This document shows, one piece after another, positions 42,901-51,333 of a DNA stretch of 64,000 bases. The DNA comes from Oscillospiraceae bacterium Marseille-Q3528. Its GTDB lineage: Bacteria; Bacillota; Clostridia; Lachnospirales; Lachnospiraceae. How positions within the stretch are numbered: position 1 is the stretch's first letter; each line of letters opens with the position of its first letter. The notes beneath the pieces are model-generated. The model saw only the letters and a list, made by a program, of their open reading frames with translations. It was not told the origin of the DNA and searched no databases. Both the position numbers and the translations under genes were made by a program. The stretch covers positions 1 to 64,000 of the forward strand of contig JAGTTR010000005.1 in NCBI GenBank assembly GCA_018223385.1, given 5' to 3'.

Positions 42901-44592
42901 ATGGCTTTACGACGAGAGAGAATGCGTCTGGGTGACATTCTTGTCAAACAGCACGTGATCACAGAAGAACAGCTGAAACAGGCGCTGGATCTGCAGAAGG
43001 GAACGGGCAAGAAGATCGGTGAAGTGATGGTGGACAGTGGCATCATCACAGACGATATGATCGTCAATGCCCTTCACATGCAGCTGGGGCTGAAGATCGT
43101 GCGCCTCACCGGCGTGGTGATCCCCAGGGAAGTGCGGGATCTGGTCAATGTCAGCCTGTTGAAAAAATATGAGTGCATCCCCTTTGAGCTGGATGCCTAT
43201 AATGCGAATATTTTACATCTGGCCATGGCAGACCCCATGGATATGGCGGCCATCGATGATATTTCCATCGTGACGAATCTGCAGATCGAGCCGTACATTG
43301 CTTCGGCGAAAGAGATTCGGGCGGCCATCGACCGGTGCTATGGAGCCATGGAGACCATGGACGCAGCCAACCGTTTTACAAGAGAGCGGGCCATGCTGCG
43401 GGGAGAGACCGACGAGATCGAGGAAGCCGATGTCAGTGACGCGCCTATCGTACAGCTGGTGCGTTCCCTCATCGAGCAGGCCATCCGACAGAGAGCCAGC
43501 GATATTCATATAGAAGCGCTGGAAGAGAAGGTGCGCGTCCGTTATCGAATCGACGGTGCCCTTTATGAAAAAATGGTATACGACAACAGTCTGCTTCCGG
43601 CCATTGCGACCCGTATCAAGATCATGGGCGGCATGGACATTTCCGAGAAGCGCAAACCCCAGGATGGCCGTATGACCGTGACGGTAGACCGGCAGGAGTA
43701 CGACATCCGTATTTCTTCGATCCCCACGGTACACGGGGAGAAGATCGTGATGCGTCTTTCTTCCAAATTAAGCCTGACCCGGGAGAAAAAGCAGCTGGGC
43801 CTTTCCGAGGAGGAGCTGGCACATTTTGATCATATGATGTCCAGCCCTTACGGCATTATTTTCGTCACGGGCCCGACCGGAAGCGGTAAATCCACGACGC
43901 TGTACACAGCGCTCAGTGAATTAAATAAAGAAGCGGTCAACATTGTCACTGTCGAAGACCCGGTAGAGGCGGACATTGACGGCATCAACCAGATTCAGGT
44001 CAACCCCAAGGTGGATCTGACATTTGCGTCTGCTCTTCGTTCCATCCTCCGTCAGGACCCGGATATCATCATGATCGGTGAGATCCGTGACCAGGAGACG
44101 GCGTCCATTGCTGTGCAGGCGTCCATCACCGGCCATCTGGTGGTGTCCACCATGCATACGAACAATGCCGTGGGAACGCTGAACCGTATCGCGGACATGG
44201 GCATTGAGCGGTATCTGGTGGCCGATTCCATGATCGGTGTCATCGCCCAGCGGCTGGTGCGGAAGCTTTGTCCCCATTGCCGGAAAAAACGGCTGGCAAC
44301 GGTGGAGGAAAAGCGGCTGCTGCGGGTGGCGCCGGAGGCGGAGACGGAAGTGTATGAGCCGGTTGGCTGTAATTTCTGCAATCACACCGGTTACTTTGGC
44401 CGGATAGGTGTCTTTGAGATCATGGAAGTCAATGAGGAGATCCGTACCCTCATCAGTACCAATGCCGGGACGGAGGAGCTGATCGCCGCTGCCAAGCGCA
44501 ATGGCATGCGTACCCTGCGGGAAAACGGCATCCGCTATGTGCTGGACGGCACTACGTCCATGGACGAGATGCTGAAAGCTTCTTACGAATAG
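42901..44592 (+). CDS. pilB: Type IV pilus assembly ATPase PilB
   Basis: PilB (563 residues) is the cytoplasmic motor that drives pilus extension. The N-terminal part has the MshEN/T2SSE-N fold that in some relatives binds c-di-GMP (RLGDILVKQHVITEEQLKQALDLQ). The core has Walker A GPTGSGKSTTL near residue 324, the Asp box EDPVEADIDGINQIQVN, Walker B IIMIGEIRD, and a His box near STMHTNNAVGTL. A tetracysteine zinc motif (LCPHC and CNFC) follows at about 460-500. All catalytic motifs look intact. The ATG follows GAAGGAAG. It is the first gene of the operon, 16 bases before pilT. Confidence 0.96.
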   Translation: MALRRERMRLGDILVKQHVITEEQLKQALDLQKGTGKKIGEVMVDSGIITDDMIVNALHMQLGLKIVRLTGVVIPREVRDLVNVSLLKKYECIPFELDAYNANILHLAMADPMDMAAIDDISIVTNLQIEPYIASAKEIRAAIDRCYGAMETMDAANRFTRERAMLRGETDEIEEADVSDAPIVQLVRSLIEQAIRQRASDIHIEALEEKVRVRYRIDGALYEKMVYDNSLLPAIATRIKIMGGMDISEKRKPQDGRMTVTVDRQEYDIRISSIPTVHGEKIVMRLSSKLSLTREKKQLGLSEEELAHFDHMMSSPYGIIFVTGPTGSGKSTTLYTALSELNKEAVNIVTVEDPVEADIDGINQIQVNPKVDLTFASALRSILRQDPDIIMIGEIRDQETASIAVQASITGHLVVSTMHTNNAVGTLNRIADMGIERYLVADSMIGVIAQRLVRKLCPHCRKKRLATVEEKRLLRVAPEAETEVYEPVGCNFCNHTGYFGRIGVFEIMEVNEEIRTLISTNAGTEELIAAAKRNGMRTLRENGIRYVLDGTTSMDEMLKASYE

Positions 44593-44608
44593 GAAAGAAA
44601 GATACAAT

Positions 44609-45676
44609 ATGTACATATTAGATGATATTTTGAAACAATCGGTATCCGCAGGCGCTTCCGACATTCATTTCAGTGTGGGACGCCCGCCCTATTACCGGAT
44701 TGACGGTGTGCTCTCCCCTGCGGGGGAGGAACCGCTGATGCCCCGGGAGCTGAGCGATCTGCTTCTTGGCATTCTGGACGAGGCACACCGGCAGGAACTG
44801 GGACAGACCGGACAGACAGACTTGGCCTACGCCATTTCGGGCGTCGGTCGGTTTCGTGTGAACATTTTCCGGCAGAGGGGAACGTACGCGGCGGCCATGC
44901 GCTGTCTGCCTTTTACGATCCCTGACGCGGACAGTTTGCACATTCCGCCCCAGGTACAGGGGCTGACGGAGAAGCGGCGGGGGCTGGTTCTCGTGACCGG
45001 GCCCACCGGAAGCGGCAAGTCTACCACGCTGGCTTCCCTGGTGGACATCATCAACCGGAATTATCCGTATCACATCATCACGCTGGAAGATCCCATCGAG
45101 TATCTGCACAGACACCAGAAGTCCATCGTCAACCAGCGGGAGATCGGCAGTGATTCCCAGAACTACGCCCAGGCACTGCGGGCGGCTCTCCGGGAAGACC
45201 CCGATGTGATCCTGGTGGGAGAGATGCGTGACCTGGAGACGATTTCCACGGCGCTGACAGCGGCGGAGACCGGCCATCTGGTATTTTCCACGCTGCATAC
45301 CATCGGCGCGGCCAAGACCATTGACCGGATCATCGATGTATTCCCGCCGGATCAGCAGCAGCAGGTGCGGATCCAGCTGGCGTCCGTATTGGAGTGCGTC
45401 ATTTCCCAGCAGCTCCTTCCGAAGGCAGACGGCCATGGCCGGAGAGCGGCGCTGGAGATTCTGTTTGCCAATCCCGCTGTGCGGAATCTGATCCGGGAAA
45501 ATAAATCCTTCCAGATCACGTCCTTCATGCAGACCGGCCGAAAATACGGGATGCAGACCATGGACGATGCCATTTATGACCTGTTTCTGGGCAGGGAGGT
45601 GGATGCGGAGACCGCGATTTCCTATGCGCAGGATCCGGTGGCCATGACAGAAAAAGTGGATTTTAAAGAATTTTGA
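44609..45676 (+). CDS. pilT: Pilus retraction ATPase PilT
   Basis: PilT (355 residues) powers pilus retraction and so twitching motility. N-terminal ASDIHFSVGRPPYYRIDGVL is typical. Walker A GPTGSGKSTTLASLVD starts near residue 131, followed by Asp box LEDPIEYLH, Walker B ILVGEMRDLETIS, and His box STLHTIGAAKTIDRI. No zinc cysteines are present, which distinguishes it from PilB. It sits directly between pilB and pilC. Its presence implies dynamic, retractable pili rather than a type II secretion system. Confidence 0.96.
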   Translation: MYILDDILKQSVSAGASDIHFSVGRPPYYRIDGVLSPAGEEPLMPRELSDLLLGILDEAHRQELGQTGQTDLAYAISGVGRFRVNIFRQRGTYAAAMRCLPFTIPDADSLHIPPQVQGLTEKRRGLVLVTGPTGSGKSTTLASLVDIINRNYPYHIITLEDPIEYLHRHQKSIVNQREIGSDSQNYAQALRAALREDPDVILVGEMRDLETISTALTAAETGHLVFSTLHTIGAAKTIDRIIDVFPPDQQQQVRIQLASVLECVISQQLLPKADGHGRRAALEILFANPAVRNLIRENKSFQITSFMQTGRKYGMQTMDDAIYDLFLGREVDAETAISYAQDPVAMTEKVDFKEF

Positions 45677-45705
45677 TAGATATTTTACAGAAAGGGCGGT
45701 AAAAC

Positions 45706-46920
45706 ATGCCGGGATTTTCTTATGTGGCAGTCGATCAGACTGGCAGAGAAACAAAGGGCAGTATGGATGCCGAGAACCGGGAACGGGCGGCGGAGCAGAT
45801 CCGCAAAAGCGGCCTGGTGCCCCTGTCCATCAAGGAACAGGGCGTCCTGAACAAAGAGATAGATTTTTCTCTGGGCAGAAAAGTAAAGCCCAGAGATTTG
45901 AGTGTGTTCTGCCGTCAGTTTGTCAGCATTACCCAGGCAGGCGTGCCCATGAAGGAAGCACTGCAGATGCTGGCGGAGCAGACAGAAAACAAATGGCTGA
46001 AACGGGCGATCTTCGACGTGCTGACCAACGTGGAGAAGGGTAATACCCTGGCGGATTCCATGATGGCTTATCAGGATATTTTTCCGGGCATCATGGTGAG
46101 CATGGTGCGGGCCGGAGAGTCCTCCGGTAACCTGGAGATGGCATTTTCCCGTATGGCCGTACATTTTGAAAAACAGGCGAAGTTAAGAGCCACCATCCGC
46201 AAGGCCACCATTTACCCGATCATTCTGATCTGTGCGGCCATCGGCGTGGTAGCGGTTATGTTACTGTTCGTTATCCCCATCTTCATCGACATGTTCGCCG
46301 ATCTGGATGTGGAGATGCCGGCGCTGACCATGGCTGTCATGAACACCAGCCGATGGACGGCGTCCCACTGGTACGTCATCTTGATTGTCATTGTGGCTGT
46401 GGTGGCGGCCTATCATGCATTTTACCGTACCGACGACGGGCGGCGGATCATTGATGAGATCAAGATGCACATGCCGCTGTTCGGCAAGCTGACGGTGAAA
46501 TCCGCCTGCGCGGAATTTGCCCGCACCATGAGCACCCTGCTGGCGGCGGGACTGTCCACGGTGAACTGCCTGGATATCGTATCCGGCATCATCAAAAACA
46601 TTCATTATGTCAATGCGCTGCAGAAGGCCAAGGAAGAGATCATGAAAGGTATTCCCCTCTCCGAGCCCCTGCAAAGCTCCGGCATCTTCCCACCCATGGT
46701 CTATCACATGACCGGCATCGGTGAGGAGACCGGTAATATCGAGGACATGCTGTCCAAGCTGGCCGATTACTATGACGAGGAAGTGGAGATCACCACCCAG
46801 AGCATTCTGGCGGCCATGGAACCGCTGATCATCGTTTTTATGGCAGTCATTGTCGGTACGCTGGTTATTGCCGTTATCCTGCCGATTGGCGCGATGTATG
46901 AAGGATTGGACAAACTGTAG
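45706..46920 (+). CDS. pilC: Type IV pilus inner-membrane platform protein PilC
   Basis: PilC (404 residues) is the polytopic protein that PilB and PilT turn to add or remove pilins. It has two tandem T2SSF domains, each with three membrane helices overall (hydrophobic stretches near 165-195, 215-235 and 375-400). Family motifs: YVAVDQTGRETKGSMDAEN, FCRQFVSITQAGVPMKEALQML, MVRAGESSGNLEMAFSRMA and the repeated MTGIGEETGNIEDMLSKLADYYDEEVE. GAAAGGGCGG precedes the ATG. It is followed by repeat copy 4, after which the pilin gene begins. Confidence 0.96.
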   Translation: MPGFSYVAVDQTGRETKGSMDAENRERAAEQIRKSGLVPLSIKEQGVLNKEIDFSLGRKVKPRDLSVFCRQFVSITQAGVPMKEALQMLAEQTENKWLKRAIFDVLTNVEKGNTLADSMMAYQDIFPGIMVSMVRAGESSGNLEMAFSRMAVHFEKQAKLRATIRKATIYPIILICAAIGVVAVMLLFVIPIFIDMFADLDVEMPALTMAVMNTSRWTASHWYVILIVIVAVVAAYHAFYRTDDGRRIIDEIKMHMPLFGKLTVKSACAEFARTMSTLLAAGLSTVNCLDIVSGIIKNIHYVNALQKAKEEIMKGIPLSEPLQSSGIFPPMVYHMTGIGEETGNIEDMLSKLADYYDEEVEITTQSILAAMEPLIIVFMAVIVGTLVIAVILPIGAMYEGLDKL

Positions 46921-46924
46921 CACA

Positions 46925-47075
46925 AGTTCAGCCATGCGATGACGAGGCAGATGGCATGCTTGCATGTCAATCTGACGAAGTCGAAGCATGAGGTGAGCGC
47001 CAGAACATGAGCAAAAACAGCTGCGAAGCAGCGGGAAGCGCTGGAAGCGCGTTTTGCGAATGGCGCGGCTGAACT
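46925..47075. repeat. Dispersed palindromic intergenic repeat, copy 4 (inverted)
   Basis: AGTTCAGCC at 46925 and GGCTGAACT ending at 47075 are the inverted ends. The conserved block (ATGAGCAAAAACAGCTGC .. TTTTGCGAATGGCGC) runs opposite to the other copies. The inner hairpin again pairs (CAGAT..ATGC and GCAT..ATCTG in reverse orientation). It separates pilC from the major pilin gene. The 155 bases after it (to 47230) show an inverted pair CCGTA..TACGG and no gene. Confidence 0.85.
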
Positions 47076-47230
47076 GGTTATATGCTTTTGCGATTGGGAA
47101 CCGCATAAAAAGTTTCCGTACATATTTCTATTTTACTTACGGATGGGCCGCGGCCTGATAGGGGGGACCGCGATCATCATACACACTCTCGGTATGTAGA
47201 GAAAAATTATCAAGAAGGAGATTGAGAGAA

Positions 47231-47677
47231 ATGTTTAAGTCACTGAAGAAGAAAAATAACAAAGGCTTCACATTAGTAGAGCTGGTTATCGTAGTAGCAA
47301 TCCTTGCCATACTGGCAGGTATCCTGGCACCCCAGTATACCAAGTACGTGGAGAAGTCCAGAAAAGCTGCTGACGCAAGCAACCTGGAGAACCTGGTAAC
47401 TGTAGTTAAGACTGCTGCTGCTGACAGCACAGATGTTATTCCGGTTGGTGAGTATACTATTACAATTACAGCAACTGCAACAACTTTAGAGGGTGATGAT
47501 GCATCCAAAACCGTAGAAAACGTTATCACTGAGTTTGCAGGAAATGATTGGAAGAGCACGAAATTGAAATCTAAAAAATGGGGTCAGGATATTAGTGCTA
47601 CTATCAAGATTGAGGATACCGGAAAAACAACGGTTACCTATGATCCTGCAAGCATCAAGAATACGGCTAACAACTAA
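47231..47677 (+). CDS. pilA: Type IV major pilin (prepilin)
   Basis: The 148-residue prepilin has a short basic leader ending at G12. The mature part begins F13-TLVELVIVVAIL with Glu5 (E17) and a single hydrophobic helix. The globular domain (about 40-148) is Thr-, Ala- and Lys-rich and has no cysteine, so no disulphide loop. Codon choice and base composition differ from neighbours (more AT-rich, highly biased), fitting high expression. The start used is ATG 47231 (GAAGGAGA 12 bases upstream); TTG 47222 is possible. It is the most likely shaft subunit, next to the prepilin peptidase gene. Confidence 0.93.
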   Translation: MFKSLKKKNNKGFTLVELVIVVAILAILAGILAPQYTKYVEKSRKAADASNLENLVTVVKTAAADSTDVIPVGEYTITITATATTLEGDDASKTVENVITEFAGNDWKSTKLKSKKWGQDISATIKIEDTGKTTVTYDPASIKNTANN

Positions 47678-47742
47678 TTTCACCATACTTTAATTAAGTA
47701 ATCCCAACCCGCAAATTCAGGCACGAAAGAAAGGAATCCCCT

Positions 47743-48507
47743 ATGCTTCTTTTCCTGGAAATGATTCCATACATCGTCATCTTCATATTCGGTATCGTCA
47801 TCGGCAGCTTCTTAAATGTATGCATTTACAGAATGCCGCTGCACGAATCCATCATCACCGCGCCTTCCCACTGCATGACCTGTGGCGGGAAGCTACACTG
47901 GTATGATATGGTACCGGTATTCAGTTGGCTTTGTCTGAGAGGAAGATGCCGAAACTGCGGAACAAAGATTTCCGTACAGTACCCTGTGATTGAGGCACTT
48001 AACGGTGTTCTTTATGTGGTTGTATTTGCGGTCAATGGACTGAACGGCGTCAGCGGCCTGTATTGCCTCATGACATCCGCACTGCTGACGCTCAGTCTGA
48101 TTGACTGGAGAACGTATGAGATTCCATTGCCCATCAATGGATTCCTGTTCGTTCTTGGCATTGTGGCAACCGGACTGGATAGCGCCCACATTTTGTCCCA
48201 TGTCATCGGCGCACTGTGCGTCAGCCTGGTGCTGGAGCTGATTTTTATCATCAGCGGCGGTCGGGCCATCGGCGGCGGGGATGTGAAGCTTATGGCAGCC
48301 TGCGGGCTGATCCTGGGCTGGAAGCGCATCATCCTGGCATTTGTGCTGGGTTGTATCATCGGCTCAGCGGTACATCTCATCCGCATCCGTGTCAGCGGTG
48401 CAGGTCATATGCTGGCCATGGGGCCTTATCTGTCGGCAGGGATATTCCTGGCGGCACTGTGGGGGGAACAGTGGATCAATTGGTATATGAGCATCTGCGG
48501 ACTGTAG
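47743..48507 (+). CDS. pilD: Prepilin leader peptidase / N-methyltransferase
   Basis: PilD (254 residues) cuts the leader from prepilins and methylates the new N-terminus. It has about seven membrane helices. The N-terminal cytoplasmic domain holds a zinc-type CMTCGG..CRNCG tetracysteine set. The catalytic aspartates of the A24 family are in LIDWRTYEIPLPIN and GGGDVKLMAACGL. GSFLNVCIYRMP at the start is diagnostic. It is likely to process all five prepilins encoded here. GAAAGGAATCC precedes the ATG. Confidence 0.96.
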   Translation: MLLFLEMIPYIVIFIFGIVIGSFLNVCIYRMPLHESIITAPSHCMTCGGKLHWYDMVPVFSWLCLRGRCRNCGTKISVQYPVIEALNGVLYVVVFAVNGLNGVSGLYCLMTSALLTLSLIDWRTYEIPLPINGFLFVLGIVATGLDSAHILSHVIGALCVSLVLELIFIISGGRAIGGGDVKLMAACGLILGWKRIILAFVLGCIIGSAVHLIRIRVSGAGHMLAMGPYLSAGIFLAALWGEQWINWYMSICGL

Positions 48508-48601
48508 GCAGATGCGTAACGGAAACAAAGAGAAAGGTTCCGTTATGAAACTATGTCTTTCGGAAGAAATGCCGGAAGGTATATTTTTGTAACTGAACGT
48601 G

Positions 48602-48771
48602 ATGATACCAGGGGCGAAAGGCCTACATCCACGCGAGTTTACTCGTAAGTGGATGAAAGGCTTTGAGACCCGCCACGACAGGAGCATAAAAGTGGGATGT
48701 TAATCCCACGATATGCGAATGTTGGGGAGAATTGTGGGAGTGCGTAGCACGGAACAATTCGTAGGTATCAT
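48602..48771. repeat. Multi-hairpin structured intergenic element
   Basis: The ends ATGATACC (48602-48609) and GGTATCAT (48764-48771) are exact inverse complements. Within lie three strong hairpins: CATCCAC/GTGGATG (48626-48655), GCATA..GTGGGAT/ATCCCAC..TATGC (48684-48716) and GAATTGT..GTGC/GCAC..ACAATTC (48729-48760). It is unrelated in sequence to the four other repeats. It could be a mobile palindromic element or a structured RNA in the pilus transcript. It lies between pilD and the PilM-PilN gene. Confidence 0.75.
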
Positions 48772-48791
48772 AGATAATGGAGGAATGATCA

Positions 48792-50414
48792 GTGGGAAGA
48801 TTTATCGGCATTGAGATAGATTCCGCCAGACTTCGGGTGGCGGAGATTGAAGAAAACGGAAAGAAACAGCGGATGCTCCAGTGTTTCAGCTTCCCTGTGC
48901 CCCAGGGCATGGTAGAGGACGGTGAGATCCGTGACACGGGAAATGTGGCAGATCTGCTGCTGGATGGCCTGGAAGCCCATAACATCCGGACGAAGAAGGT
49001 GTTTTTTGTGGCAGGCTCTTCCCGGATTGCCAACCGGCGTCTGAAGATCCCCATGGTAAAGAAAAAACAGATCCAGTCTCTGCTGGAGGAGAACAGCAGC
49101 GAGTATTTTCCGATCGATCTGTCCAAATATGTGCTTTCCTATACGATCATGCGAGAGATCACAGAGCCTGCAGAGGGCAACAAACCGGCGGTTCGTCAGT
49201 ATGTGCTCATGGCCTGTGCGGCCCCCAAGAGCATTTCCACCTCCTGCCGGGAGACAGCGGAGCTGGCAGGGCTGACCATGATCGGCATCGGATACACCGG
49301 TGACAGTGTATACCAGGCCGTGAAAGAAAAATATGCTTCCGGTGTCCATCTGCTGGCCAAGATCGAGATGGATCACTCTACCATCAGCATCATCCGGGAC
49401 GGCGATCTGGCATTGCAGCGGACCGTCAGCTACGGTGTGGACGGCGCATTGGATGCCATGATGCAGGCGTCGGCCTTCGGAGAATTCCGGGATGAGTGGA
49501 GAGCTTACGAGCGTCTGCGCAGCAAAACATGTATCAACAGCCGCCTGGAAGAGACGGAAACGCCGCCGGACACAGATCCGGCACTGGCAGAAGCGCGGGC
49601 AGATGTGACGGAAAGCTTCCGGTACCTGATCGGAAATATTTCCCGTATCATGGACTACTATATTTCCCGTAATCCGGGTGTGACCTTTGATTCGGTGGAC
49701 TGTTGCGGACTGGGCGCCGGGGTTAAGGGACTGGCCAAGCTGTTCAGCTATGAGCTGACCCAGCAGGTAACGGTGCTGAATAAGCTGGATGGCTACCCGG
49801 AACCGAAACTGGAAGGAAAGGACGGCCTGTATCTGTATCTGTCCCTGGCTATGCCTTCTATTTCCGGCATCAACCTGATGGAAAAGCTTTCCAAAAAGGA
49901 GCAGAAGGACCGGGATTCCTTAAGCGGGGCCAGACTAATTTTCGTTGTGGGCACGGCAGCGGGGCTGCTTTTGCTGGCAGTGGGACTGGGCAGCGTGATT
50001 TACCAGAGGGCGGCGAAAGCCAGCCTGGAGAGCCGGATCGCTTCCAAACATGAGGTACAGGATATTTTTGATGCCTATACGGCAGCCAAAAACAAAGCAG
50101 ACAGCTATGACCGTCTGTATGCTTACACCGAGACACCCAATGAGAACCTGCGGGCATTTTTGGAGGAAATGGAGCAGAAGATGCCATCCAGCGTGGTGCT
50201 TGGCAGCTTCACGGCTACAGGCACGGATGTGACCTTCCAGCTGTATGCGGCAGATAAAGAGGAAGCGGCGCAGGCCCTGATCCAGATGCGCACCTTTGAA
50301 AGTCTGGATACGGTGAGCACATCGGGACTGGAGGAAATGGAGAACGGCGAGGTGACCATGACGGTGGTGTGCACGTATGCAGAACCGGCGGTACTGGATA
50401 AGACTTCGAACTAA
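48792..50414 (+). CDS. Type IV pilus assembly PilM-PilN fusion
   Basis: The 540 residues join two alignment-complex proteins. Residues 1 to about 350 are an actin-like PilM ATPase fold (FIGIEIDSARLRVAEIEENG at the start, SVYQAVKEKYASG, and DHSTISIIRDGDLALQRTVSYG). A membrane helix follows (about 376-397). Residues about 400-540 form a PilN-like periplasmic part (coiled segment, then VLGSFTATGTDVTFQLYAADKEEAAQAL). In most type IV pilus operons PilM and PilN are separate and interact. The start is GTG 48792, eight bases after GGAGG. PilO-like follows 12 bases later. Confidence 0.9.
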   Translation: MGRFIGIEIDSARLRVAEIEENGKKQRMLQCFSFPVPQGMVEDGEIRDTGNVADLLLDGLEAHNIRTKKVFFVAGSSRIANRRLKIPMVKKKQIQSLLEENSSEYFPIDLSKYVLSYTIMREITEPAEGNKPAVRQYVLMACAAPKSISTSCRETAELAGLTMIGIGYTGDSVYQAVKEKYASGVHLLAKIEMDHSTISIIRDGDLALQRTVSYGVDGALDAMMQASAFGEFRDEWRAYERLRSKTCINSRLEETETPPDTDPALAEARADVTESFRYLIGNISRIMDYYISRNPGVTFDSVDCCGLGAGVKGLAKLFSYELTQQVTVLNKLDGYPEPKLEGKDGLYLYLSLAMPSISGINLMEKLSKKEQKDRDSLSGARLIFVVGTAAGLLLLAVGLGSVIYQRAAKASLESRIASKHEVQDIFDAYTAAKNKADSYDRLYAYTETPNENLRAFLEEMEQKMPSSVVLGSFTATGTDVTFQLYAADKEEAAQALIQMRTFESLDTVSTSGLEEMENGEVTMTVVCTYAEPAVLDKTSN

Positions 50415-50426
50415 GGAGCGCGAAAG

Positions 50427-51248
50427 ATGAGCCTGATAAAGACAAATATATCGACAAGAGATAAAAAACTGATCCTGATGTTCTCAGGCGTTGCCATCTT
50501 TGCCCTGGGATATTTTGTGGCGTTTCGCCCGCTCATGAGCAAAGCGGATGAGATGAAGACGGCCAACGAACCGCTGGAAGCCAAGCTGGCCCAGCTGGAA
50601 GAGATTGAGGAAAATAAAGATTACTATATTTCGGAAACTGAGAATTATAACCAGAAGGTAACGGATTATACGGTCATGTTCCCGGCAGATGTGAAAGAAG
50701 AGGATGCCATCATCCTGGCCCGGGACATGGAGCAGAAGACAGGTATCCGGGCATTTCAGCTGGATATCTCGCCCCAGGAGCTGACCTCTTCCCTGACGCT
50801 GGATGATTATGATGAGGACTTCAATGAGATCGAGCAGGAGACAGATATGCAGCAGCTGGTGGCAGACAGCAGCGGGATGGAACTCTACCGGATGCGCAAT
50901 TCCTTTGATTTCAACGGTACCTATGATGCGGTTAAAAATGTCATTGATGCGCTGATGCAGGATGGCAGGCGGATGACCGTTGACAGTCTGGACATTGATT
51001 TTTCCGCCTCCACCGGAGACGTGGGCGGCACCATGGTTGTCAATATGTATTCCATGACAGGAACCGGCCGGGAATACACGGCACCGGATACCGGTGTAAC
51101 AAGAATGGGAAGCAGCAACCTGTTCGGCACGATTTCTTCCGCAGGGGGAGCGGATGCGACAGAGGAACAGGACGGCACCGGCGCGGATAACAGCGCGGAT
51201 GCGGGAACCGCAGGCAATGCGGACAATACAGATCATACAGCACAGTAG
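50427..51248 (+). CDS. PilO-like pilus assembly protein
   Basis: The 273 residues have a short cytoplasmic N-terminus, one membrane helix (about 16-36), a coiled-coil (about 37-75) and a small beta-alpha domain (about 80-235). The acidic Gly/Ala/Asp-rich C-terminus (about 235-273) looks disordered. This arrangement is that of PilO, which pairs with PilN to align the pilus machine. Sequence identity to known PilO proteins is low, so the call rests on topology and position right after the PilM-PilN fusion. CTAAGGAGCG precedes the ATG. Confidence 0.82.
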   Translation: MSLIKTNISTRDKKLILMFSGVAIFALGYFVAFRPLMSKADEMKTANEPLEAKLAQLEEIEENKDYYISETENYNQKVTDYTVMFPADVKEEDAIILARDMEQKTGIRAFQLDISPQELTSSLTLDDYDEDFNEIEQETDMQQLVADSSGMELYRMRNSFDFNGTYDAVKNVIDALMQDGRRMTVDSLDIDFSASTGDVGGTMVVNMYSMTGTGREYTAPDTGVTRMGSSNLFGTISSAGGADATEEQDGTGADNSADAGTAGNADNTDHTAQ

Positions 51249-51333
51249 TGACAGTAGAGGGGAGCGGTTTTGGAGCCCCTCTATCTGTGCTTTTCGGAAG
51301 ATACAAAAAGAGAGGGAAAGGAGGAGACAGCCG

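Noticed and set aside
47222..47230. TTG start for the major pilin nine bases upstream of the ATG
   Set aside because: It would sit only four bases from the ribosome-binding site and add MRE to the leader; ATG 47231 is preferred, though both give the same mature pilin.
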